NCBI RefSeq assembly: GCF_002154505.1 | Contig: NZ_MUBM01000024.1 | Coordinates: forward strand, 1 to 40,745 | DNA length: 40,745 bases | From: Streptomyces carpinensis | GTDB lineage: Bacteria > Actinomycetota > Actinomycetes > Streptomycetales > Streptomycetaceae | Direction: 5' to 3' | Shown: positions 25,624-32,816 of the stretch, piece after piece | How positions within the stretch are numbered: the stretch's first letter is position 1 | How the letters are laid out: every line of letters begins with the position of its first letter | The notes under the pieces: model-generated | The model's database searches: none | The model's input: the letters and a program-made list of their open reading frames with translations, nothing else | Told to the model about the DNA's origin: nothing | Position numbers and translations under genes: made by a program

Positions 25624-27393
25624 TCACTTCGCGGAGGTTTCAGCCTCCTGCGCCGCGATCTGAAGCGCGAGGAGCTTCGAGTAGAAGCGCCCGTCGCCGA
25701 CGGACAGCGAGATCATGAGCCAGAGGCGATCGATGCCGCAGTCGCGCCACAGCAGGCCGTACTCGCGGTCCTCGCCCACGTCGGCGAAGGCGCCGAGCTG
25801 ATCGGCGATGTCGTCGCCGAGCACGTGGCGCACAATCGTCGGCGCGCCGTTGTAGCCGGTGGCGAAGATGACAAGGTCGCCGTCGAGAACTCTGCCGTCG
25901 GCGAGCTGAACACCCGTCGCCGTGAGGCGCTCGACGCTCCCGTGCTCGAGCGCGATCGTACCGTCGGCGATCAGCTCGGATGCGCCGGCGTTGTAGTAAT
26001 AGCCCGTACCGTTCAGGCCATAGATGAGGCCGAGAGCGCCCTGGCCGCCTGGACCGTCGTTGAGCTCGAATCCCGCGGCGGTGAGCGACTCGAGCAGCTC
26101 GCGGTCTGCGGCATTCGCGGTCTCACGCTGCTGTGCGCCGAAGTACTCGGGCAGGGCCCCCATCGGCGTCGCCGCGTTGACGAGATCCGCGTCCTCGACG
26201 GCGTACCGGCCGCTGACATGATTGCCGTGCATGACCTGATGGAACGTCTCCGTGTTCATCACGAGAGTCCCCGAGCGCTGAATCATCGTCACATCGGCGC
26301 CGTGCTCGGCCAGGTCCTGCGCGAGATCATGCCCGCTCACTCCCGAGCCGACGACGATCGCCTTCTTTCCGCGCCAACCCTGGTGCCCCTTGTAATCGAC
26401 GGCGTGGATGAGGGTGCCTTCGAACTCGTCCCGTCCCCGCAGCTCAGGCAGCCGCGGCTCGGCATTGATGCCCGTCGCGAAGACGAAATGCCGCGGCGCG
26501 AGGTGACGGCGGGTGCCATCGGGACGAACGACGTCCATGCCCCACGTGCGAGTCGTCTCATCGAAGCCGACCTTCTCGACGCGCGAACCCGTCCACACGT
26601 TCAGGTCGAGAAGAGTCGCGTAGCACTCGAGGAAATCGGCGAGCTTGTCCTTGGGAGTGAACTTCGGCCAGGTGGGCGGGAACGGGAGGTACGGGAAGGT
26701 GTCGGATTCGAGGGGCGTGTGCAGAGCCAGTGAGCTGTAACGCTTGCGCCAGTTGTCGCCGACGCGATCATTCTGCTCGACGATCAGAGCGCGGATGCCC
26801 AGAGCACCGAGGCGCGCGGCGAGCATCAGACCGTTGTGACCCGCGCCCAGGATGACGACGGCGGGATCGCCGTTCATGAACTCGGGGTCGCGCTGCTCCG
26901 CCCAGCTGGCGCGGTCGAATCGCGGGCCGTGGACGCGACCGGCAGGGCGGTCGGCTCCGACGCGCTCGGTGTGCGAGTCGATCGCGTCGAGCACGAGGAC
27001 GAAGGCGGATGCCTCCCACGCGCCTTCGCCATTCCTGGCGAGATACACGTAACCGTTGCCGTTGCCCATCGCGTTCGAGAAAGTCAGGAACGCCTCGGCG
27101 GAATCCTCGGTCGTGGTCGGCTCGGTACCCGCGCGGACGGCGAGCTCGCGAGGCGCAGCCGTATCCTCGCCCCCGAGCAGCGCGATGATCTCGTCGCGGC
27201 CGACGCCGTTGCGGAAATCCCACGAGAGCGCGAGCAGGTCGCGCGCGACGGCGTCCGCCCGGAAGAGCCCCGCGAGGGTGTCGGCATCGCGCGAAGCGAT
27301 GGCTTCGGAGAGCGCAGTGAGCCAGAGCGACACGGCCTCGACACCTGCGACGTCGCGGACAGGAGCGGTGGCCTGGACGGCGATATCAGTCAT
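25624..27393 (-). CDS. class B flavin-dependent monooxygenase with N-terminal NTF2-like domain
   Basis: 589 residues. Residues ~20-150 form an NTF2/SnoaL-like region (LTALSEAIASRDADTLAGLF, RADAVARDLLALSWDFRNG). From ~175 there is an FAD Rossmann motif VVILGAGHNG, a second NAD(P)H motif IVVGSGVSGHD, and between them FEGTLIHAVDY, which fits the FMO fingerprint FxGxxxHxxxY rather than the Baeyer-Villiger version ending in W-P. The late FATGYNG motif is intact. It should oxygenate a nitrogen, sulfur or carbonyl substrate at the expense of NADPH. GGAGG lies seven bases before the ATG. It is transcribed alone from operator site a; codon use is island-type. Confidence 0.9.
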   Translation of the reverse strand: MTDIAVQATAPVRDVAGVEAVSLWLTALSEAIASRDADTLAGLFRADAVARDLLALSWDFRNGVGRDEIIALLGGEDTAAPRELAVRAGTEPTTTEDSAEAFLTFSNAMGNGNGYVYLARNGEGAWEASAFVLVLDAIDSHTERVGADRPAGRVHGPRFDRASWAEQRDPEFMNGDPAVVILGAGHNGLMLAARLGALGIRALIVEQNDRVGDNWRKRYSSLALHTPLESDTFPYLPFPPTWPKFTPKDKLADFLECYATLLDLNVWTGSRVEKVGFDETTRTWGMDVVRPDGTRRHLAPRHFVFATGINAEPRLPELRGRDEFEGTLIHAVDYKGHQGWRGKKAIVVGSGVSGHDLAQDLAEHGADVTMIQRSGTLVMNTETFHQVMHGNHVSGRYAVEDADLVNAATPMGALPEYFGAQQRETANAADRELLESLTAAGFELNDGPGGQGALGLIYGLNGTGYYYNAGASELIADGTIALEHGSVERLTATGVQLADGRVLDGDLVIFATGYNGAPTIVRHVLGDDIADQLGAFADVGEDREYGLLWRDCGIDRLWLMISLSVGDGRFYSKLLALQIAAQEAETSAK

Positions 27394-27506
27394 TGATGAT
27401 GGTCCTCCGAAAGTGAAACGGATGCGCGTCTGCCGCGTACCGCTGTCGTGTGCGGCGGTACGCGCGCGACTTTGCGTCCATCGTTCGCCAGTGCGTGCGG
27501 CGGCAC

Positions 27507-27523
27507 CGTGCCACTTTGGGACA
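27507..27523 (-). promoter_or_regulatory. operator site a (island palindrome), monooxygenase promoter
   Basis: On the forward strand it reads CGTGCCA-CTT-TGGGACA. The right arm is perfect and the left matches TGTCCCA at 5 of 7 positions. It lies 114 bp before the monooxygenase start. Read towards that gene, a weak hexamer AACGAT begins 21 nt after the site, one nucleotide closer than in the other copies. Confidence 0.55.
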
Positions 27524-27561
27524 GACGGGTCGGCTGTGAGCGAGACGATGGGCGACGCGAG

Positions 27562-28311
27562 CTACTGCGCGGTGTAGCCGCCGTCGATGAACAGGTCGGC
27601 GCCGGTGACGTAACTCGCCTCGTCACTGGCGAGGTAGAGCACGCCGTAGCTGACCTCGATCGGCTGCGCCGCGCGCTTCATCGGCGTGGCCTCGCTGAAC
27701 TCGCGATTCGACTCCTCGCCCTCTTCCTCCGCCATGTGCGTCATGACAAGACCGGGGGAGACGGAATTGACCCGAACGCCGCGGCCCGCATACTCCATCG
27801 CGGCCGCGCGGGTCATCATCTTCACGGCACCTTTGGCGGCTTGGTATGAGAATCCGCCCGGATTGCCGACCGTGCCATTGATCGAGCAGGTGTTCACGAT
27901 CGCGCCGCCACCGCTGCGCTCGATGGCGGGGGCGCCGTGCTTGATGCCAAGGAACACCCCCTGCTGGTTGATCGCGGTCATGGTCGTCCACGCGGCAACG
28001 TCTTCGTCGGCGACGGATTTCATCGTGCCGACGATGCCGGCGTTGTTGATCAGGATGTCGACTCGGCCCCAGCGCTGCTCGGCAGCCGCGATGACGGCCT
28101 CCCACTCGCCTTCTTCCGAGACATTGAGGTGCATGTAGTGCACGTCGTGCCCGGCGTCCCGCAGCTCGGCGGCAACCGACTCGCCGACCTCGTCGAGCAC
28201 GTCGGTGAGGAGGACCGACGCTCCCTCGGCGGCGAACAGTCGGGCGTGCGATTCGCCCTGCCCTCGCGCGCCACCTGTGATGATCGTGACCTTGTCCTGA
28301 ACCCGGCCCAT
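27562..28311 (-). CDS. short-chain dehydrogenase/reductase
   Basis: A classical SDR of 249 residues. The cofactor motif is TGGARGQG, followed by NNAGIVG. The catalytic set comprises Ser in NTCSINGTVG and YQAAKGA with the Tyr and Lys four residues apart. The end GADLFIDGGYTAQ is typical. Asp in LLTDVLDE suggests NAD preference. I took the ATG at 28311 (MGRVQDKVTIITGG), with GGAGAG four bases upstream, over a GTG 13 codons earlier. It would interconvert an alcohol and a ketone in the island pathway. It has its own operator (site b). Confidence 0.92.
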   Translation of the reverse strand: MGRVQDKVTIITGGARGQGESHARLFAAEGASVLLTDVLDEVGESVAAELRDAGHDVHYMHLNVSEEGEWEAVIAAAEQRWGRVDILINNAGIVGTMKSVADEDVAAWTTMTAINQQGVFLGIKHGAPAIERSGGGAIVNTCSINGTVGNPGGFSYQAAKGAVKMMTRAAAMEYAGRGVRVNSVSPGLVMTHMAEEEGEESNREFSEATPMKRAAQPIEVSYGVLYLASDEASYVTGADLFIDGGYTAQ

Positions 28312-28397
28312 GCCGCTCTCCGATCCGTGTTGCGTGTCTGGGATCCGCACGGATCCCGGTTGCCAGGGGACACTACCGGCGTGAGCGAGCCCCTTTC

Positions 28398-28414
28398 TGT
28401 CCCAGATGTGGACA
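28398..28414 (-). promoter_or_regulatory. operator site b (island palindrome), SDR promoter
   Basis: TGTCCCA-GAT-GTGGACA: one arm perfect, the other 5 of 7. Reading towards the SDR gene, TAGTGT starts 22 nt beyond the site and would place the start point near 28363, about 50 nt before the ATG. Confidence 0.65.
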
Positions 28415-28475
28415 GTTGGACTCGGCGAAGAGCGCCATTCCGGGCCTGTCTCACGGAGAATGGCGCCGAAGTGCG

Positions 28476-28862
28476 AGGGAGCTTGATACGGACACAGGGC
28501 TACGCGGGAAGACCGTGATGGTGACGGGAGTGGCGTCGGGGCAGGGGTTCACGACCGTTCGCGCCCTTCCGGCTGAGGGAGCGGCGTCACGGCCTCGTCG
28601 CTCTGGTGGAAGGACGGTTCGGCGCGCTGTGGCGGGGCGCCCGGAGCGCTTGCGGTCGGACAGGGCAGCCAGTCGGTTCCCGGCGAACCGGTTGCGCCAG
28701 GTGCGGACGGTGTCCAGGTGCAGCCCGGTCTCCCGGGCGATGCGGGCGGTGATGACGAGATCCGTGGCCGTCGAGCATGCACGTGACAACATCCGCGCGA
28801 ACTGTCTGTGTCCTGGTGGTGTGCGGGCGCCGATGGTCGCGGATTACTTCGCGGCGGATACA
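28476..28862 (+). pseudogene. second SDR remnant, split by a transposase fragment
   Basis: An SDR N-terminus (LRGKTVMVTGVASGQGFTT, VRALPAEGA) and an SDR C-terminal part (VAVEHARDNIRANCLCPGGV, RAPMVADYFAAD) lie in the same forward frame. They are separated by about 160 bp of unrelated antisense transposase sequence instead of the ~120 missing SDR residues with the catalytic Tyr-Lys. It has no valid start and is non-functional. The composition is GC-richer than the flanking island genes. Confidence 0.6.
28605..28765 (-). mobile_element. helix-turn-helix fragment of an IS630-like transposase
   Basis: The reverse strand reads DLVITARIARETGLHLDTVR, TWRNRFAGNRLAALSDRKRS and GRPATARR, the N-terminal HTH and linker of IS630/winged-helix transposases. 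No DDE domain or terminal repeats are present. It sits inside the SDR remnant. Confidence 0.65.
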
Positions 28863-28876
28863 CGGCGTTGTGGCGT

Positions 28877-28921
28877 TGTCCCAATTTCGGACAGTTCGCG
28901 GTGACGATCAGTTCCTAGCCT
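28877..28921 (+). promoter_or_regulatory. operator site c and promoter of the aminotransferase gene
   Basis: TGTCCCA-ATT-TCGGACA (28877-28893) is followed, 22 nt later, by the -10-like TAGCCT (28916-28921) within GTTCCTAGCC. Seven bases separate the hexamer from the A of the ATG at 28929, so the transcript probably starts at the start codon. Confidence 0.65.
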
Positions 28922-28928
28922 TGCCGGC

Positions 28929-30182
28929 ATGATCTCCGAATCGAACGTCGTCGACGGCCCGCACGACGCACACGCTCGCCGCAACGCCAACGGGCGGCCT
29001 ATTCTTCCCGGCGGATACGGCCGCTCGGCCTATCACGTCGGTCGGACCCCGACCTATGCGGTGCGGGGCGAGGGCTGGCGGCTCTGGGATGATTCGGGTC
29101 GCGAACTCATCGACGCCAATGGGAACTTCACGACCCTGATCCACGGCAATGCCCACCCCGAGATCGTCGAGGCGGCCGGACGCGCCATCTCGCAGGGATC
29201 CGCCTGGGGTATCCCCAACCTTCCCGAGTGGGACCTCGCCGAGGCCATGATCTCGCGCTTGCGCGGGCTCGGCCAGATCAGGTTCACGAACTCGGGCACC
29301 GAAGCCGTGATGTCGGCGATCCGAATCGCGAGGGCGGCGACGGGGCGCGACGGAATCGTGATGACCAAGGACGGCTACCACGGCTCGTCGGACACAGTCC
29401 TCCTCACGAGCGGGCCGTCCCGCGGTGTGCCGAGCGCGGTCGAGAAGGACGTGAGCCTCGTCCCTCTCAACGACATCGACGAGCTGCGGCGGGTGTTTGA
29501 GGCGTCGGACGAGACGGTCGCGGCGATCATCCTGGATCTCCTCCCCAACAAGGCAGGGCTCGTCGGTGTCGACCAGCAGTTCGCGGCTGAGGCGCGTGCG
29601 CTTGCGACCAAGCATGGAGCGCTTCTGATCATCGACGAGGTGATCAGTCTTCGCCTCAGTGTCGGCGGGCTGAGCGGGATCTACGGCATCGTCCCGGATC
29701 TACTCACCGCGGGCAAGGTTATCGGCGGCGGCTTCGCGATCGGTGCGGTCGCCGGGCGGGACGAGGTCATGGACATCCTCGACCCGTGGAAGCCGGGCAG
29801 CCTGGCCCACTCGGGGACCTTCTCCGGCAATCCCGTCAGCGTCGCTGCGGGCGCCGCCGCTCTGCGGCTTCTCACCGCTGAGGAGATCGACCGCATCAAC
29901 GCGCTCGGCGATACGGCGCGCGAGCGCGCGTCGAAGGAGCTGGAGCCGTTCGGCTGGGAGGTCAGGGGGCGTGGATCGTTGTTCCGTGCGTTCCCGAAGG
30001 GAGCGCGAAAGGTCGCGGCCGATCTGCAGCAAGCATTGTGGTGGGCGGCGTACGACCGCGGTGTCGTGCTCTCGTCGGCGAACCTCGCGGCGCTGTCGAC
30101 GCCGATGGATGCCTCGGTGGTCGAAGATCTCACCGACCGCTTGATCGATGCCGTCGCGCACGTCTCCGCTGCGACGAGCTGA
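28929..30182 (+). CDS. class III PLP-dependent aminotransferase (GSA-aminotransferase-like)
   Basis: 417 residues, similar in layout to glutamate-1-semialdehyde aminomutase and omega-transaminases. Motifs: FTNSGTEAVMSAIRIARAAT (phosphate contact), GYHGSSDTVL, LLIIDEVISLRL (Asp binds the pyridine N) and LLTAGKVIGGGFAIGAVAG with the Schiff-base lysine. Later HSGTFSGNPVSVAAG is conserved. It would remove or transfer an amino group from the pathway substrate. The ATG has no Shine-Dalgarno sequence, in keeping with leaderless translation from the adjacent promoter. It is the first gene of a pair with the FAH-family gene. Confidence 0.92.
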   Translation: MISESNVVDGPHDAHARRNANGRPILPGGYGRSAYHVGRTPTYAVRGEGWRLWDDSGRELIDANGNFTTLIHGNAHPEIVEAAGRAISQGSAWGIPNLPEWDLAEAMISRLRGLGQIRFTNSGTEAVMSAIRIARAATGRDGIVMTKDGYHGSSDTVLLTSGPSRGVPSAVEKDVSLVPLNDIDELRRVFEASDETVAAIILDLLPNKAGLVGVDQQFAAEARALATKHGALLIIDEVISLRLSVGGLSGIYGIVPDLLTAGKVIGGGFAIGAVAGRDEVMDILDPWKPGSLAHSGTFSGNPVSVAAGAAALRLLTAEEIDRINALGDTARERASKELEPFGWEVRGRGSLFRAFPKGARKVAADLQQALWWAAYDRGVVLSSANLAALSTPMDASVVEDLTDRLIDAVAHVSAATS

Positions 30183-30249
30183 ACAACACAGCTCTTCGCG
30201 GCACCTCGTCGATCACGTACGAACGACGCAATCAGGAAGGTCATCACGC

Positions 30250-31134
30250 ATGCGTCTTGTCACATATCTCAATGACGGCTCCTGGCGCGCGGGGGCGATC
30301 ATCGATGGTCACGTCGTCGACGCGGAGCGGGCCCTCGTCGCGGCTGGCCGCGACAGCATCGGAACCGCACCGACGATGCGCGCGCTGCTCGATGTCTACG
30401 GCGCAGATCTCGATGCCGTCGCTTCCGCGATTGCCGGCACGCCCACCGGCAGCGCCGCCGACATCGGACCGCTCAATGAAATCACGCTCGGCCCGGTCGT
30501 CGCCGACCCGGAGAAGGTGCTCTGCATCGGTCTCAACTACGGCGATCACGTGGCCGAGACAGGGCGGTCGCTGCCGCAGTACCCCGACGTATTCACGAAG
30601 TTCCCGGGCACGCTGATCGGCGCGAACGACGCGATCGGCGGTCTCGACGTGACCGAACAGCTCGACTTCGAAGGCGAGCTCGCGATCGTGATCGGACGCG
30701 AGGCCAAGAATGTCTCGGCCGACGACGCCACGAGCGTGATCGCCGGAGTCTCGATCCTCAATGACATCACCGCGCGAGACCTGCAGTACCGCGGTACCCA
30801 GTGGGTCGTCGGCAAGTCTGTCGACGGCACCACACCCGTCGGCCCCGATCTCGTGACCCTCGACGAAGTCGGCGACGTTCAGGCCCTCGACATCTCGACC
30901 CGTGTCAACGGCGCTGTGAAGCAGCACTCGAACACACGTCACATGATCTTCCCGGTGGCCGAGATCATCGCGTACCTGACCCGCACGATCACCTTGAAGC
31001 CCGGCGACATCATCGCGACTGGCACTCCCGACGGGATCGGTGCGAAGCGCACACCCCCGGAGTGGCTGCGCAGCGGCGACGTCGTGGAGGTCGAGCTCCA
31101 GAACGTCGGGACGCTGCGCAGCGTCGTCGCCTAG
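30250..31134 (+). CDS. fumarylacetoacetate hydrolase-family protein
   Basis: 294 residues. After a short N-terminal domain the FAH fold follows with metal ligands in EGELAIVIG and LNDITARDLQ, the lead-in GLNYGDHVAETGR, and the conserved end GDIIATGTPDGIG. Members cleave C-C bonds of 2,4-diketo or acylpyruvate-like acids or decarboxylate or isomerise related compounds. The ATG at 30250 (MRLVTYLNDGSW) follows AGGAAGG. It is 67 bp downstream of the aminotransferase with no operator between, so the two are probably co-transcribed. Confidence 0.92.
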   Translation: MRLVTYLNDGSWRAGAIIDGHVVDAERALVAAGRDSIGTAPTMRALLDVYGADLDAVASAIAGTPTGSAADIGPLNEITLGPVVADPEKVLCIGLNYGDHVAETGRSLPQYPDVFTKFPGTLIGANDAIGGLDVTEQLDFEGELAIVIGREAKNVSADDATSVIAGVSILNDITARDLQYRGTQWVVGKSVDGTTPVGPDLVTLDEVGDVQALDISTRVNGAVKQHSNTRHMIFPVAEIIAYLTRTITLKPGDIIATGTPDGIGAKRTPPEWLRSGDVVEVELQNVGTLRSVVA

Positions 31135-31155
31135 GAACGACGAGAGCCGGGGGCC

Positions 31156-31200
31156 TGTCCCACCTTGGGACAGTCGCCCGGCAGGTGTCGTTCCTAGGCT
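31156..31200 (+). promoter_or_regulatory. operator site d and promoter of the aldehyde dehydrogenase-regulator unit
   Basis: TGTCCCA-CCT-TGGGACA (31156-31172) is the only copy with perfect 7-bp arms. TAGGCT (31195-31200), inside GTTCCTAGGC, begins 22 nt after it, exactly as in site c, and the GTTCCTAG block is shared by both. The expected start point is near 31208. Confidence 0.75.
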
Positions 31201-31257
31201 CGACGAGAGCATTGAAGACGGTGCGGAGCATCCCGCCCAAAGAAGGAGATACAGGCG

Positions 31258-32787
31258 ATGACGAACGAGGCGCAGCAAGCCTTCGTCGCGAACGTGACCG
31301 AACGACGCAAAGGCGCGCACCCCACCGTCCCGCACATCATCGCGGGCGTGGAGTATTACGACGGTCCGCTCATCGAGCGCCGCGACCCCAGCCACCCCGA
31401 CGTGATCGTGAGCGCCTGCCACGACGCGCCGGATGAGCTTGTGCACAAGGCTGTCGAGGCGAGTCGCAAGGCGCAGAAGGAATGGGCGCGCGTGCCCCTC
31501 GCTGAGCGCATCGAGCGAGTCAGCCGCGCCATCCCGTACATCGAGGCGCACATCGAGGAGTGGGCCGTCCGGGTCGCGCTCGAGATCGCGAAGCCGTATG
31601 CCGGCTCGCGCGCCGAGGGCGCCGAGGTGCTCGATATCGCCAAGTTCTCGACCAAGTACGCTTCGGCTCCGGGTGCCTTCGAGGATGCTCGCGAGACCGA
31701 CCCCGCGGGCTTCGCGAACGACTCGGTTCTGCGTCCCTACGGGGTCTTCGGCATGGTGACGCCGTTCAACTACCCGATCGTGCAGGCGGCAGGTCCGACG
31801 ATCGCCGCGCTCATTGCCGGCAACGGCATGGTCGTCAAGACCGCAGCCGATGGTCCGTGGTCGGGCCACGCGGTCTATGAGTTCTGCGAGGTCATGAACC
31901 TCCCCGTCGGCCTCGTCAACATCATCCATGGTGCAGACGGCCCCGGCCGGGCACTCGTCGCCTCGGACCTCGACGGCATCTGCTTCACCGGCTCCGTGGC
32001 CGTGGGCCGCTCGATCATCCGCGACTATGCGGCAGGCCCGTACAGCCGTCCCGTCATCGCGGAGATGGGCGGTAAGAACCCGGTCATAGTGACCGATGAC
32101 GCAGACCTCGAGGAGGCGGCGAAGGGCATCGTCTTCTCGGCGTTCGACATGAGCGGCCAGAAGTGCAGCGCACTCTCGCGCGTGCTCGTGACGCAGGGCG
32201 CCCACGACAGGCTCGTCGAGCTCGTGAGCGAGCGTGTGAAGGAGCTCAAGAACGGCGATCCGATCGATCCCACGGTCTTTGCGGGGCCTGTCGTTTCGCC
32301 GGAGGCAGTCGACCGCTACAACAAGATCGTCGACGTCGCGAACAGCGCGGGCTTCCGGGTCGAGACCGGCTCGACCAAGGGCGAGGGCTATCTCGTTCCG
32401 GCGACGGTCATCTCGGGTGTTCCCGCCGCGCACGATCTCGCGACGGTCGAGCACTTCCTGCCGGTCTTGACGATCAGCGAGGTTCCTGACTTCGAGACCG
32501 CGCTGAGCGTCGCGAACGACACCGACATGGGACTCACCGCGGGCATCTACACGGGCGATCTCAACGAGGCGCGGACGTTCCTCGCCGAGGTCGAGGCCGG
32601 TTGCGTCGACGTGAACGTCCCAGGTCACGCGACCACCGGCTGGTGGCCCGGGCCCCAAACGTTCGGCGGGTGGAAGGGCAGCGGATCGACCGGAAAGCAG
32701 GCCCTCGGCAAATGGTACGTGGGTCAGTTCGCCCGCCAGCAGGCACGTAAGCTTCCTCGCGAGCTGGAACACCTGCTGACGTACTGA
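31258..32787 (+). CDS. NAD(P)-dependent aldehyde dehydrogenase (P5CDH-like)
   Basis: 509 residues of the ALDH superfamily. The motifs in order are TPFNYPIVQAAGP, ICFTGSVAVGRSI (coenzyme loop), the general base Glu in IAEMGGKNPVIVTDDADL, and the nucleophile Cys in SGQKCSALSRV. The GQKCSAxSR context and overall pattern resemble 1-pyrroline-5-carboxylate or related semialdehyde dehydrogenases. It should oxidise an aldehyde, possibly the product of the aminotransferase, to an acid. GAAGGAG precedes the ATG. The regulator gene follows after 29 bp, so both probably respond to site d. Confidence 0.92.
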   Translation: MTNEAQQAFVANVTERRKGAHPTVPHIIAGVEYYDGPLIERRDPSHPDVIVSACHDAPDELVHKAVEASRKAQKEWARVPLAERIERVSRAIPYIEAHIEEWAVRVALEIAKPYAGSRAEGAEVLDIAKFSTKYASAPGAFEDARETDPAGFANDSVLRPYGVFGMVTPFNYPIVQAAGPTIAALIAGNGMVVKTAADGPWSGHAVYEFCEVMNLPVGLVNIIHGADGPGRALVASDLDGICFTGSVAVGRSIIRDYAAGPYSRPVIAEMGGKNPVIVTDDADLEEAAKGIVFSAFDMSGQKCSALSRVLVTQGAHDRLVELVSERVKELKNGDPIDPTVFAGPVVSPEAVDRYNKIVDVANSAGFRVETGSTKGEGYLVPATVISGVPAAHDLATVEHFLPVLTISEVPDFETALSVANDTDMGLTAGIYTGDLNEARTFLAEVEAGCVDVNVPGHATTGWWPGPQTFGGWKGSGSTGKQALGKWYVGQFARQQARKLPRELEHLLTY

Positions 32788-32816
32788 GCCGACCCGTTGC
32801 CAGGAGGGAGCCTACG

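Noticed and set aside
30244..32772. 842-codon reverse-strand frame across the FAH and ALDH genes
   Set aside because: Composition is dominated by Arg/Asp/Val/Leu with no domain; both underlying forward genes are complete with catalytic motifs.
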